DNA of 64,000 bases. It comes from Lachnospiraceae bacterium. GTDB taxonomy: Bacteria; Bacillota; Clostridia; Lachnospirales; Lachnospiraceae. The position numbers were made by a program, and so were the translations under genes. Below, piece by piece: positions 26,833-35,629 of the stretch. The DNA is taken from contig JAAVZR010000014.1 in assembly GCA_022791755.1 (NCBI GenBank), positions 1 to 64,000 on the forward strand. Reading direction: 5' to 3'. A model generated the notes under the pieces. That model was not told the origin of the DNA. It saw nothing but the letters and a program-made list of their open reading frames with translations, and made no database searches. Within the stretch, counting starts at the first letter, position 1, and every line of letters starts with the position of its first letter.

Positions 26833-27744
26833 TTAAAAGGAAGGTTTGGCTTCCGTTTTGACCGTCTGCGCCAGCACAATGGCCGCTGCCATCAGGACAC
26901 ATCCCAGGATCTCCCGGCCCTTCAGCCTCTGCCCCAGAATAAGCCAGCCGGCTAACACTGAAAAAAGCGATTCCATACTGAGAATCAAGGACGCCACCGT
27001 GGGAGACAGATGCTGCTGTCCGACCACCTGCAGCGTATACCCCACGCCGCAGGAAAGCACGCCGGCATAGAGCACCGGCGCCCAGGCAGCCAGAATTCCC
27101 GACAAAGCCGCCTCTTCCCACAGAAGCGCCGGCGCACCGGCCAACACGCCGCAGACCAGAAACTGGATACACGACAGTTTCACCGCATCCACCCGCGGCG
27201 AATAGTGGTCGACAGCCAGAATATGCAGGGAAAAAACCGCTGCGCACAGCAGTACATATCTGTCTCCTTTGCCGATGGACAACTCCTCTGTCATACACAG
27301 GAAATAAAGCCCCGCCGCCGCCAGCGCCACGCTGACCCACAGAAGGAGCCCTGTCCTTTTTCCCGTAAAAATCCCCAGCACCGGCACAATGACGATATAC
27401 AGCGCCGTCAGAAAGCCCGCCTTCCCCACTGTGGTATATCCGATTCCGATCTGCTGCAGGCTGCTGGCGATACACAGAAGAACGCCGCAGAGGATGCCTC
27501 CCTTCACCAGCTCCCCCGGCGAAGAGAGGGCCTGCTCTGCCGTGTTCTTCCCCTTCTTCTTTCTGTGCTCTGCCATACAGATCCACGGGACAAGGGCCAG
27601 TGCACCCACAAAAGAGCGCACCGCGTTAAAGGTAAAGGGGCCCACATATTCCATCCCCACACTCTGGGCCACGAAAGCCACTCCCCAGATCAGAGCCGTC
27701 AGCATAAGGAGGAGCGAGCCCCCTGCTTTCTGCCTGTTTTTCAT
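26833..27744 (-). CDS. EamA/DMT-superfamily transporter
   Basis: 303 residues with ten predicted membrane helices in two repeated EamA halves. The first half begins with LLLMLTALIWGVAFVAQSVG; the second has SCGVGYTLQVVGQQHLSPTVA. Likely exports a metabolite or amino acid; the substrate cannot be deduced. Located 27 bases after the PurF-like gene on the same strand, so probably co-transcribed with it. Confidence 0.88.
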   Translation of the reverse strand: MKNRQKAGGSLLLMLTALIWGVAFVAQSVGMEYVGPFTFNAVRSFVGALALVPWICMAEHRKKKGKNTAEQALSSPGELVKGGILCGVLLCIASSLQQIGIGYTTVGKAGFLTALYIVIVPVLGIFTGKRTGLLLWVSVALAAAGLYFLCMTEELSIGKGDRYVLLCAAVFSLHILAVDHYSPRVDAVKLSCIQFLVCGVLAGAPALLWEEAALSGILAAWAPVLYAGVLSCGVGYTLQVVGQQHLSPTVASLILSMESLFSVLAGWLILGQRLKGREILGCVLMAAAIVLAQTVKTEAKPSF

Positions 27745-27771
27745 ACGTTCTCTGCCCCTCCGATACGGCCT

Positions 27772-29193
27772 CTATTCTCTTCCGTTCCAGCAGTAGGTAC
27801 ACAGCTCGCATTCCGGCAGCCCGATGGATTCCACCAGCATGTCCATGCTGGGGAATTTCAGACTGGTAAAATGCATTTCCTTGCGGATTTCTTCCACCAT
27901 GGCCGTATACTCCGGTGTGGAGGCATCGGCATAGAGAGCCAGCCTCTCCTGGGAAGGTACTCCTCCCTCCAGCCGGACGACGCAGCGTCTGGTGATCAGG
28001 TCCATATCCGATGTGGACCGTGAGAAATTCAGATATTTACAGCCGTACATTATCGGCGGACAGGCCGGCCGCACATGCACCTCTTTTGCTCCGCTCTCAT
28101 AGAGAAAGTCCACGGTCTCCCGCAGCTGCGTCCCCCGCACGATAGAATCGTCGATAAACAGAAGCTTCTTATCACGGATCAGATCATGAACCGGGATCAG
28201 CTTCATATGCGCCACCAGATTGCGCATACTCTGATTCTGCGGCATAAAGCTGCGGGACCAGGTAGGCGTATATTTCATAAAGGGGCGGTGGAACGGCACG
28301 CCGGATTCGTTGGCATAACCGATCGCCGCCGCCAGACCGGAATCCGGAATGCCTCCCACGCTGTCCAGCTTCAAGCCGTCCTGCACATCCTCCTTGGCCA
28401 TCAGCGCTCCGCAGCGATACCGGGATGACTCCACATTGATCCCCTCATATGTGGCGGTGGGATAGCCATAATAGGTCCACAGGAAACTGCACACTCTCTT
28501 TCGCCGGCAGGGCGCCATGAGCTGCCGGATATCGCCCTCCTTCGACAGATATACCACCTCGCCGGGCCCCAGCTCCCGCACCGTCCGATATCCCAGGTTC
28601 ATATAGGCATGGGATTCAAAAGAAGCGCAGAGACTGCCGTCCTCTTTCTGCCCTATGATGAGCGGCGTGCGCCCCAGATAATCTCTGGCCGCATAAAGAC
28701 CTCCGGCATCCGCCAGCAAAAGCGTCAGCGAACCGTCGATCTTCTGCTGAGCATGGCGGATTCCCGACGCCACGGACTCTTTCTGATTAATCAGAGCTGC
28801 CGCCAGCTCGGTGGGGTTGATGCGGTTGCCGCTCAGCTCCAGAAACTGTGTTCGCCCATCCGCGAAGGCTTCGTCTGTCAGACTGTCCAGGTTATTGATA
28901 CGCCCCACTGTCGTGATCGCAAAATGTCCCAGCCGGGAACGCACAATCAGAGGCTGCGGCTCCGTATCGCTGATGCAGCCGATTCCCACACGGCCATGCA
29001 TCTTCGCCGCGTCATCCTCGAACTTCGTCCGAAACTGAGCGTTCTCGATGCTGTGAATGGCACGGTCAAAGCCTTTCTCCGTATACACCGCCATACCGCC
29101 TCTGTGTGTTCCCAAATGAGAATGATAGTCAATACCAAAGTACAGATCTGTGACACAGTCTCCCTTAGAAGCAACTCCAAATATTCCGCCCAT
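27772..29193 (-). CDS. Amidophosphoribosyltransferase (PurF) paralogue lacking the N-terminal catalytic cysteine
   Basis: 473 residues. The PRPP-binding loop LLFIDDSIVRGTQ and the class II Ntn-type glutaminase half are both recognisable. True PurF begins Met-Cys-Gly-Ile, with Cys1 as nucleophile; this one reads MGGIFGVAS, so the nucleophile is Gly. The start is secure (AAGGGAGG 7 bases before ATG). The C-terminus is CELCTYCWNGRE, as in clostridial PurF with Fe-S ligands. The protein may use free ammonia, or may have lost synthase function and act on another amine or as a regulator. No other pur gene is adjacent. Confidence 0.85.
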   Translation of the reverse strand: MGGIFGVASKGDCVTDLYFGIDYHSHLGTHRGGMAVYTEKGFDRAIHSIENAQFRTKFEDDAAKMHGRVGIGCISDTEPQPLIVRSRLGHFAITTVGRINNLDSLTDEAFADGRTQFLELSGNRINPTELAAALINQKESVASGIRHAQQKIDGSLTLLLADAGGLYAARDYLGRTPLIIGQKEDGSLCASFESHAYMNLGYRTVRELGPGEVVYLSKEGDIRQLMAPCRRKRVCSFLWTYYGYPTATYEGINVESSRYRCGALMAKEDVQDGLKLDSVGGIPDSGLAAAIGYANESGVPFHRPFMKYTPTWSRSFMPQNQSMRNLVAHMKLIPVHDLIRDKKLLFIDDSIVRGTQLRETVDFLYESGAKEVHVRPACPPIMYGCKYLNFSRSTSDMDLITRRCVVRLEGGVPSQERLALYADASTPEYTAMVEEIRKEMHFTSLKFPSMDMLVESIGLPECELCTYCWNGRE

Positions 29194-29332
29194 CCCAAGC
29201 GTCCTCCCTTTACTTTATCTCATTAAAAATCTTCCGTATGCCCAGGGCACACTGCCTGTAACAAAGTAGAAGGAAGGGAAAGCCGCATCCCTGCGGCAGA
29301 CCCTCCCATCTGCTTTATGCACCTTAAGCGCA

Positions 29333-29509
29333 TCAGTTGTATTTACGTTTTCTGGCGGCTTCAGACTTTTTCTTGCGTCTTACGCTGGGCTTTTCGTAGT
29401 GCTCACGCTTACGAATCTCCTGCTGAATGCCTGCCTTTGCACAATTTCTCTTGAATCTGCGCAGTGCGCTATCCAAGCTCTCGTTTTCTTTAACGATTAC
29501 ATTTGACAT
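29333..29509 (-). CDS. rpsU: 30S ribosomal protein S21
   Basis: 58 residues: starts [19 protein letters not shown] and ends in a basic RKRKYN tail, a full match to bS21. ATG is preceded by GGAGGGGAGG. S21 lies at the 30S platform near the anti-Shine-Dalgarno. The gene has its own good promoter. A GC hairpin (GCCGCA/TGCGGC, 29282-29297) past the stop may be a weak terminator. Confidence 0.96.
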   Translation of the reverse strand: MSNVIVKENESLDSALRRFKRNCAKAGIQQEIRKREHYEKPSVRRKKKSEAARKRKYN

Positions 29510-29580
29510 AGACTCACCCGACCTCCCCTCCAGCTGTATTTGTGCATATACAACTGTGGGTATATTTTAGCACATTCCCA

Positions 29581-29608
29581 ATTATACCATCTTTTTAGAA
29601 TTCGTCAA
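29581..29608 (-). promoter_or_regulatory. Sigma-A promoter of rpsU
   Basis: TTGACG (29608-29603), 16-base spacer, TATAAT (29586-29581). Confidence 0.8.
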
Positions 29609-29670
29609 TGGTTTTTGGAAATTTATTTCAATCTTCCGCTTCCGCAGCTGCAAAGCTATGACAGCCCATC

Positions 29671-30459
29671 CTATCCCTTCCAGGCCCGGATCTCCCGAAG
29701 CCCCGGAATCAGCGCCCGGGCACTGGTTTCCAGAATGATGCGGCCCTTCTCAGCCGTGGCTCCCGACGGATCGCCTCCGATACCGATAGGCCGTCCTTCT
29801 TTCGTCTTCCAGTCCTCCGATACCCAGCCAATGGACACATTCCCATAGGGAAGCAGCGCCTTATTATGGGCAAAGGCTTCCGGTATTCCGGCCTCGGAGG
29901 TGGAGAGCTTCACCAGACTCTCATCCACGGCCATGACCATGGAAGTCTCCATCTCTCCGCCGTGGAAATCCCAGATATTACCCTCAGATATCGTGGCTTT
30001 CACCTGCGGATGGTCAAAGGCGCCTGCGGACAGGATAAACGGAGAGATTCCCAGCTCGCTGCGAAGCTCTCTGCTGAGCACCTGCACGATGGGCGCATTG
30101 CCGCCGTGGCAGACCAAAAAGGCCAGCTTTTTAAACCCGTGATGAGCCAGGCTTACGCTGATATCGTACAGCATGTGGTAGTAGGTATCCGGCCGGAAAG
30201 TCACGGAACCGCAGAAATTCCTGTGTTCAGTGCTGAGCCCCACCGGAATCACCGGAAAGATCAGCATCGGAAAATCCTCCTCCTTTTCCAGCTCTCTGCG
30301 CAGATACTCCACCATGGCTTCGGCAATGATATCGTCCGTCCCCAGAGGGGCCTGGTTTCCATGCTGCTCCAGGGCTCCCAGGGGGATCAGCACTATGGTC
30401 TCCTCCCTGTCTGTCTGTTCCATCTCCAGCCTCGTCAGCTCTCTGTAATTGCGTATCAT
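29671..30459 (-). CDS. Creatininase-family amidohydrolase co-transcribed with ribU
   Basis: 262 residues from ATG 30459, one base after the ribU stop. Metal ligands of the creatininase fold are visible: GALEQHGNQAPLGTD (E31, H33, D42), LVCHGGNAP (H118) and DFHGGEMETS (H166, E169). The family includes creatininase, the mycofactocin peptidase MftE and the archaeal riboflavin-pathway formamide hydrolase ArfB. Because this gene is translated after ribU and lies under the same FMN riboswitch, a role in flavin metabolism is inferred. Substrate is not known. Predicted cytoplasmic. Confidence 0.88.
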   Translation of the reverse strand: MIRNYRELTRLEMEQTDREETIVLIPLGALEQHGNQAPLGTDDIIAEAMVEYLRRELEKEEDFPMLIFPVIPVGLSTEHRNFCGSVTFRPDTYYHMLYDISVSLAHHGFKKLAFLVCHGGNAPIVQVLSRELRSELGISPFILSAGAFDHPQVKATISEGNIWDFHGGEMETSMVMAVDESLVKLSTSEAGIPEAFAHNKALLPYGNVSIGWVSEDWKTKEGRPIGIGGDPSGATAEKGRIILETSARALIPGLREIRAWKG

Positions 30460-30460
30460 A

Positions 30461-31069
30461 TCAGACCACCGCCTTTTCAAATATTTTTACCCGGCTTAAC
30501 CGCTCATAGAGCAGCCAGGCCACGCCGCAGTTGGCAGCAATTTTAATCACATTAAAGGGGATGGTCGCCAGCACGATAAATCCGGTCAGATCGTGAATCG
30601 CCGGATTCACCACCGCCACGATGGCGATGACCTCATCCATAGGCAGCTCCATCGCCGCCGCATACATGGGAAGCGTGATGAACGCGTTGCAGAAACAGGA
30701 AAAAGCCACTCTCACCGGAACGCTTACCGCCATGGCGCCAAGCGCCGACCGCTTACTCTTTCCGCCTTTTTTGTACACCAGCCACATGGGAATCACAAAC
30801 AGGCCAATGCCGACCAGACTGGCAAACTCCCCCACATACATGCTGTTGGTCCCTACTGTGAACAGCTTAATCAGCACCTTGACTATTTCCACGCATGCAG
30901 CCGGAGCCGGCCCCAGCAAAAACAGAGCGATCATCGAAGGCACATCGCTGAAATCCACCTTGTAAAAAGGCGGCATCATCGGCACGGAAAATTCAAAGGA
31001 CATCAACACCCCGGCCACCGCCGCCAGCATTCCCGTGCAGATCAGTTCTCTCGTAGTCCACTTTTTCAT
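30461..31069 (-). CDS. ribU: Riboflavin transporter RibU (ECF S component)
   Basis: 202 residues from ATG 31069, behind AAGGAGG; a longer frame upstream is an artefact of the repeat region. Five or six membrane segments. The N-terminal MPPFYKVDFSDVPSMIALF is the riboflavin-contacting loop motif of RibU proteins. It uses the shared ECF ATPase/EcfT module, which is not in this window. An FMN riboswitch lies in the 5' leader, which confirms the substrate assignment. The creatininase-family gene follows at once. Confidence 0.92.
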   Translation of the reverse strand: MKKWTTRELICTGMLAAVAGVLMSFEFSVPMMPPFYKVDFSDVPSMIALFLLGPAPAACVEIVKVLIKLFTVGTNSMYVGEFASLVGIGLFVIPMWLVYKKGGKSKRSALGAMAVSVPVRVAFSCFCNAFITLPMYAAAMELPMDEVIAIVAVVNPAIHDLTGFIVLATIPFNVIKIAANCGVAWLLYERLSRVKIFEKAVV

Positions 31070-31143
31070 CGTAAGATCCTCCTTGATAAATTGGATTTCG
31101 TCAAACTTCATAAATTCTTTTCTGCTTGGACGTATGGCTTTTT

Positions 31144-31259
31144 CGGGCTTCGCCCTGTACCAGAGCGGATCCGCATCCGCGGACATGCCCGGAAGATGCT
31201 TTTCTGCATTCTCGCTTCTGCGGCATGTCCGTGGATTCTACTCCGCCCTGGCGCACTGC
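31144..31259. repeat. 116-bp direct repeat, copy 1
   Basis: It matches 31323-31438 with only two mismatches (near 31156-31158). Internal structure: GGGC-TTC-GCCC hairpin, the palindrome GCGGATCCGC, and a CGGACATGCC/GGCATGTCCG inverted pair that can form a large stem-loop. It lies in the ribU leader between the riboswitch terminator and the ATG. It has the look of a REP/MITE-type element; it carries no credible gene. Confidence 0.9.
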
Positions 31260-31322
31260 CCCGCTTGATTTGCACCTGGGCACGCAGTGCCCGTTCGACT
31301 CCGCTTCGCTCCGCCTCACTCG

Positions 31323-31438
31323 CGGGCTTCGCCCTATGCCAGAGCGGATCCGCATCCGCGGACATGCCCGGAAGATGCTTTTCTGCATTCTCGCTTCTGC
31401 GGCATGTCCGTGGATTCTACTCCGCCCTGGCGCACTGC
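31323..31438. repeat. 116-bp direct repeat, copy 2
   Basis: Offset exactly 179 bases from copy 1. The 63 bases between copies also hold a GGGCAC-GCA-GTGCCC hairpin. Together the copies add about 300 bases to the ribU leader and explain the long gap from 31070 to 31453. Confidence 0.9.
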
Positions 31439-31453
31439 TCATTGCCTACGCGC

Positions 31454-31488
31454 AAAAAAAATCTCAGCTCCGTGGGGGGCTGAGATTT
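31454..31488 (-). terminator. Rho-independent terminator, expression platform of the FMN riboswitch
   Basis: On the minus strand AAATCTCAGC (31488-31479) pairs perfectly with GCTGAGATTT (31468-31459), followed by TTTTT. It lies 70 bases after the aptamer and before ribU, as expected for transcriptional control: FMN bound, transcript stops. Confidence 0.88.
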
Positions 31489-31556
31489 CATCGCGTCAAA
31501 ACAAACAGGCTGATACCTGCCGGGGGCCGGTATCGCTTTGCTCGCTGCCATGAATC

Positions 31557-31670
31557 GTCTTCTCTCATCCAGACTATACTGTCGGTTCCGGAATTGCACC
31601 GGATCAACCGTTATACGGGTCGCGGACTGTCACCGCCGGTAGGGACTTGCACCCTGCCCCGAAGAACTTA
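31557..31670 (-). ncRNA. FMN riboswitch (RFN element)
   Basis: The conserved core is plainly present on the minus strand: TTCGGGGCAGGGTGCAAGTC, then CCCTACCGGCGGT, AGTCCGCGACCC, CCGGTGCAATTCCGG, ACCGACAGTATAGTCTGGAT and the closing GAGAAGA. All expected helices can be drawn. It controls ribU and the creatininase-family gene downstream. Confidence 0.97.
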
Positions 31671-31689
31671 TTCCATTTGCACTGATAAA

Positions 31690-31718
31690 AAAATACCACT
31701 TATTTTGAATTATGTCAA
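31690..31718 (-). promoter_or_regulatory. Promoter of the FMN-riboswitch transcript
   Basis: TTGACA (31718-31713), 17-base spacer, TATTTT (31695-31690). The -35 box overlaps the stop codon of the upstream ABC exporter gene. Confidence 0.75.
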
Positions 31719-33505
31719 GACTTTTTTTCCTTGTAATATTCTGCCTGCGTCTCAAAGAGCTGTGCATACTTGCCGTTTTGATTCATCAGCTCTCTGTGGG
31801 GGCCGCTCTCTATCAGCCTGCCGTCTTCTATGACCAGGATCTGGTCCGCGAACTGTGTACTGGATAAACGATGTGTGATAAACAGGATCGTTTTGTGCTC
31901 CGCCGCCTTCAGAATCGTGTCGAAGACCTCCCTCTCCCCCAGGGGATCCAACGCCGAGGTCGGCTCATCCATAATCAGATAAGGCGTGTTCCGATAGATG
32001 GCGCGGGCCAGGGCGATTTTCTGACTCTCCCCTCCCGACACATCCACCCCGTCCGGATCAAACTCCTTGATTAACATGGTATCCAGGTTCTCAGGCCACA
32101 CACCTGCCAGCTTTTCCAGACCTACCCCCTTTACCGCATGCCACAGCCGCGCTTCCTCCTGCCCGGCAGCGCCCAGCCGTATGTTTTCCCGTACCGTCAT
32201 GGCAAACATTTTAAAATCCTGGGAAACCACAGAAAACAGGCCTGTGTATTCATCGTAATCAAAGCGGCGGATATCGATCCCGTTCAAAAGAATCCTCCCC
32301 TCCGTAGGATCGTAAAGCCGGCAGATCAGATTTACAATCGTCGTCTTCCCTGCTCCGTTTTCCCCCACGATGGCGATGATATCCCTGTAACGGATCTGAA
32401 AGGATACCTGGTCCAACACCTTTCTGTCACTCCCCGGATACCGGAAGGTGACTTGTTCAAAGGCAAACACGCTGCCTTCCAGCGTATCCGGAACCGGACA
32501 TTTCTCCTCCGGTCCGTAAAACACACTGGGAAGATCCATATACAGGCGATAATGCATGAAATACCTGCACCGGTTTCTCACCTCGCTGATGCTGTCGATG
32601 ATATGAAACAGAGAGGCCTTAAAGGTGGCCGCACCGCTGGCCGTCATGGAAAAATCGCCCACCGTCAGATTCTTTTTCACGATCTGCCATCCGATGAGAA
32701 GATATAAGGACAGATCCTGAATCGCCGTGAGAACCACATTGGCCTGCCTGTCTCTGGATGACAGCTCCAGAATCCCATTATTCAGCCGGTAGTATTCATC
32801 GCTGTAGGCATTGTGCTTTCCAATCAGAAAGTTCTGGGCCTGATTCAGACGGATCTCCCTGGCAAATTCGCCCAGAATACAGTATTTTAAAAACCATGTC
32901 ATCTTTCGGTCCGTATCCCACAGGCTCCGGTCCAGATCGTAGCGCATCTTCTTTAACCGCACGCTGAAGACAGATTGCAGAAACACCAGTGCCACAATGA
33001 GCAGCACCAGAATCCAGTTCATGGACAAAACGATGCCCGTCACCAGAACGATGGACAAGACTCCTGCCATCAGGTCCTTGATCGCTTTCACCAGAATGGA
33101 AACGTTTTTGCCATTGATCGCCTTGGAGGCATCCTGCATTTTCTTTCTGGTATCATCAATGTTCAGCATAAAGTAATCCAGGCAGGCGGTCTTCCTGCTC
33201 ATACTTTTAAAAAGCTCATAATCCAGCTTTTCCAGCTTCTGATCCAGCCGCGTATTGAAAAATTCATGTATCAGGTCCAAAAGCAGCGTGATCCCCACCA
33301 GCAAAAGAGCGCAGAGGATCACCTCAGAATACGGCGCTCTCCGTACAAAGAGATTGATGATCCTTTTGGAAAAAAACATAAAGGGAAACGGCCGGACCGA
33401 CGAAGCAAAAACCGTAACCGCCACCAGCGGAATCACTCCGGGCTCATACTTTTTAACACATTGCAGCAAGGCTCTGAAATTGGGAAACAGCTTTTCTGTC
33501 GTCAT
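31715..33505 (-). CDS. ABC exporter half-transporter D (TMD-NBD)
   Basis: 596 residues from ATG 33505 (GGGGGAGAAG upstream). N-terminal six-helix transmembrane domain to about residue 325, then an ATPase domain with Walker A VGENGAGKTTI, signature VDVSGGESQK, Walker B YLIMDEPTSALD and H-loop FITHRLSS. All catalytic residues are intact. No C39 peptidase domain. It is the last gene of the accessory cluster. Its natural partner may have been exporter C (34337-35588), which is broken, so it may now be a homodimer. Confidence 0.9.
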   Translation of the reverse strand: MTTEKLFPNFRALLQCVKKYEPGVIPLVAVTVFASSVRPFPFMFFSKRIINLFVRRAPYSEVILCALLLVGITLLLDLIHEFFNTRLDQKLEKLDYELFKSMSRKTACLDYFMLNIDDTRKKMQDASKAINGKNVSILVKAIKDLMAGVLSIVLVTGIVLSMNWILVLLIVALVFLQSVFSVRLKKMRYDLDRSLWDTDRKMTWFLKYCILGEFAREIRLNQAQNFLIGKHNAYSDEYYRLNNGILELSSRDRQANVVLTAIQDLSLYLLIGWQIVKKNLTVGDFSMTASGAATFKASLFHIIDSISEVRNRCRYFMHYRLYMDLPSVFYGPEEKCPVPDTLEGSVFAFEQVTFRYPGSDRKVLDQVSFQIRYRDIIAIVGENGAGKTTIVNLICRLYDPTEGRILLNGIDIRRFDYDEYTGLFSVVSQDFKMFAMTVRENIRLGAAGQEEARLWHAVKGVGLEKLAGVWPENLDTMLIKEFDPDGVDVSGGESQKIALARAIYRNTPYLIMDEPTSALDPLGEREVFDTILKAAEHKTILFITHRLSSTQFADQILVIEDGRLIESGPHRELMNQNGKYAQLFETQAEYYKEKKS

Positions 33506-33521
33506 CTTCTCCCCCACTCCG

Positions 33522-34340
33522 TCACAGAATCCTGTTTTTCGTGACAATCATCTCCGCCTGTCCCCAGGCTGCGTAAAAAGGCTGCTGCCCCGGCTCCGAC
33601 AGGACATTCACCGGTTCCGGCTCCACAGCGCCCTCCAGCAGCTTCCCACACAGGGTGAGCATATCCTCCATCAGCGGCAGGCCCAGCCGGTTAAAGGGAG
33701 CCACCCGGGACGTATACTCCTGACCGTCGTGACCGCCGCAGAATTTCCAGCTGCTGTCCGCTTTCTCGTCCCTCAGCCTCCCGATGGCTGTCCGCAGATG
33801 ATCCCGGTAGGCAGAGACGCAAAGACAGCCCGGGATCTGCATCCAGACTCCCATACCGCTTCCGATGGCATCGCCCGTATACACCGTCCTGTACCTGCTG
33901 TCCGCCAGCAGCACCGATCCCGGCGTATGACCGGGAAGGGGAATGACGCAAAGCCTCCGGTCTCCCAGATCAATCCCGTCAGGCATATCCCGAATCCGAT
34001 CCGGGCTCATAAAGGAAAGGGCCCTGCTGCCGCTTCCGTTAAAATCGGCATTCATATGCTCCCGGTAGAGGGGACGGTCCTCTTTCTTCAGATATACTGT
34101 CTCAAAATCACCGGTTCTGCCGATGTGGTCGATATGACCATGGGTCAGAAACACCGAAACCGGCTTTTTTGTCAGTCCGTCCACCACCTCTCTCAGATTT
34201 TCACCGTCCATACCGGTGTCCACAAGGACAGCCCTGTCCCTGCCCTCGATGAGATACAAAGCCTCCCCGAAGCTGTCCAGGATCATCGTCGTATCGGGAC
34301 CTGTCTTTTGAATGGCGTATCCTGATGCTGTCTTGTTCAT
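33522..34340 (-). CDS. MBL-fold metallo-hydrolase
   Basis: 272 residues from ATG 34340, behind GGAGGAAAGG. The metal-binding motif FLTHGHIDHIG is intact, as are LPGHTPGSVLL, YTGDAIGSG and the late CGGHDG histidine. Glyoxalase II/lactonase-like. It sits between exporters C and D and overlaps the end of C by 4 bases, so it belongs to the same transcript. A hydrolytic role on a peptide or lactone signal is a guess from context only. Confidence 0.88.
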   Translation of the reverse strand: MNKTASGYAIQKTGPDTTMILDSFGEALYLIEGRDRAVLVDTGMDGENLREVVDGLTKKPVSVFLTHGHIDHIGRTGDFETVYLKKEDRPLYREHMNADFNGSGSRALSFMSPDRIRDMPDGIDLGDRRLCVIPLPGHTPGSVLLADSRYRTVYTGDAIGSGMGVWMQIPGCLCVSAYRDHLRTAIGRLRDEKADSSWKFCGGHDGQEYTSRVAPFNRLGLPLMEDMLTLCGKLLEGAVEPEPVNVLSEPGQQPFYAAWGQAEMIVTKNRIL

Positions 34341-35588
34341 TTTCCTTTCCTCCTCGTGCTCTCCATCTGTTCTGCTCTCAGGCATTCCGGCTCGCCCTTT
34401 GCCGCCTCCTCAAAAAAAGAAGCCTGTTTTTCAAACATCTCTGCGTATATCCCATTGTGCAGGATCAGTTCCTCGTGAGTACCTGTCTCACGGACACGGC
34501 CGCCGTCCAGCACGATGATGCGGTCGCAGAAGCGCGTACTGGAGAGATGATGCGAGATATAAACCGCTGTCTTATCTCTGGTAATCTCTGCGAACTGATG
34601 ATACAGATAGTTTTCCGCCTTCGGATCCAGCGCCGCCGCCGGTTCGTCCAGCAGAAGAAGCGGCGCATCCTTATAGATCCCCCGGGCTATGGCCAGTCTC
34701 TGAGCCTGTCCGCCGGAAATCTCAATCCCCTCATCGTGAAAGCTTTTATACAGATAGGTATGTTCCTTCTGTGGAAGGGCGTCCACGAACGCCAGCAGCT
34801 CCGTCTGAAGAAGACGCCTCAGTTTCTCTTCCTCCGACCCGTTTCCCAACACGATGTTTTCCCTTACGGTAAAGGCAAACAGGCGAACATCCTGAAAGAT
34901 CGCCGCGATACTGCCGGAAAGATCCGCGGCCGGCCTCCCGTTTATCCGGATCTCCCCGCTGTCCGGCGAAAAGAAACCGCATAACAGCTTTATGACCGTC
35001 GTTTTCCCTGCTCCGTTCACCCCCACCAGTGCGATCCGCTCTCCTCTGTGAATCCTGAAGCTGCAGTGAGACAGAATATCCTTATCCGTGCCCGGATAGC
35101 AAAAGCTCACATCCCGGAATTCGATCTCTTCGATGTCCTCCTGCGTCCGCCGGACCATCTCTCTCTTCTGTGCCTTCACAAGGGCCGCATAGTCGCGATA
35201 GCAGGAAAAGAACCGATTCGTGTAATAGATTTCTGCGCACTGCTCCAGGAAAGTCTGAAAGGCGCTGGCAAAATTCAGACAAACTCCCGTGTAAAAAGTA
35301 AAATCAGCAATGCCGATCCGGTTTTGAAAATACCTGAGCCCTGCAATTTCCGAAGGTAATCCCTGCCGTCACCCCGCAAAAGACAGCCAAGCCGATCAGA
35401 AATCTTCTGCTGTCATGACACAGCAGCGTCTGTAACATGAATTTGGGCATATACACCCCCAGCACCGTCACCACAGAGCCCAGCAGGGCAAAGAGAAACA
35501 TCGTCACCACGACGCTTTTCTTCCGATCCCATAAAAGCCCCATGAACCGGCGGCAGTTTCTCCAGCCCTCTCCGATTTTTCCGCTCAT
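34337..35588 (-). pseudogene. ABC exporter half-transporter C, inactivated by an internal deletion and frameshift
   Basis: The first about 85 residues (from ATG 35588, MSGKIGEG...) cover the first two membrane helices. The frame then fails at about 35340. The rest of the gene continues in another frame, whose upstream extension meets TGA near 35355. It resumes with LPSEIAGLRYFQNRIGIADF, which aligns to the last part of the membrane domain in neighbours. The ATPase domain is intact (Walker A VGVNGAGKTTV, signature ISGGQAQR, Walker B LLLLDEPAAALD). Total 1.25 kb against about 1.75 kb for a complete gene, so roughly 0.5 kb of transmembrane coding sequence is missing. Confidence 0.85.
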
Positions 35589-35629
35589 CGTTCCTGTCCC
35601 CCGTTTTCATATTCTTTTATCTGAATTTC

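Noticed and set aside
31144-31438. CRISPR array
   Set aside because: Only two copies of a long repeat with internal hairpins, no short regular spacers and no cas genes.
31101-31442. Reading frames across the repeat region upstream of ribU
   Set aside because: They arise from the duplicated GC-rich repeat, have no ribosome binding sites, and would fuse unrelated residues onto RibU.
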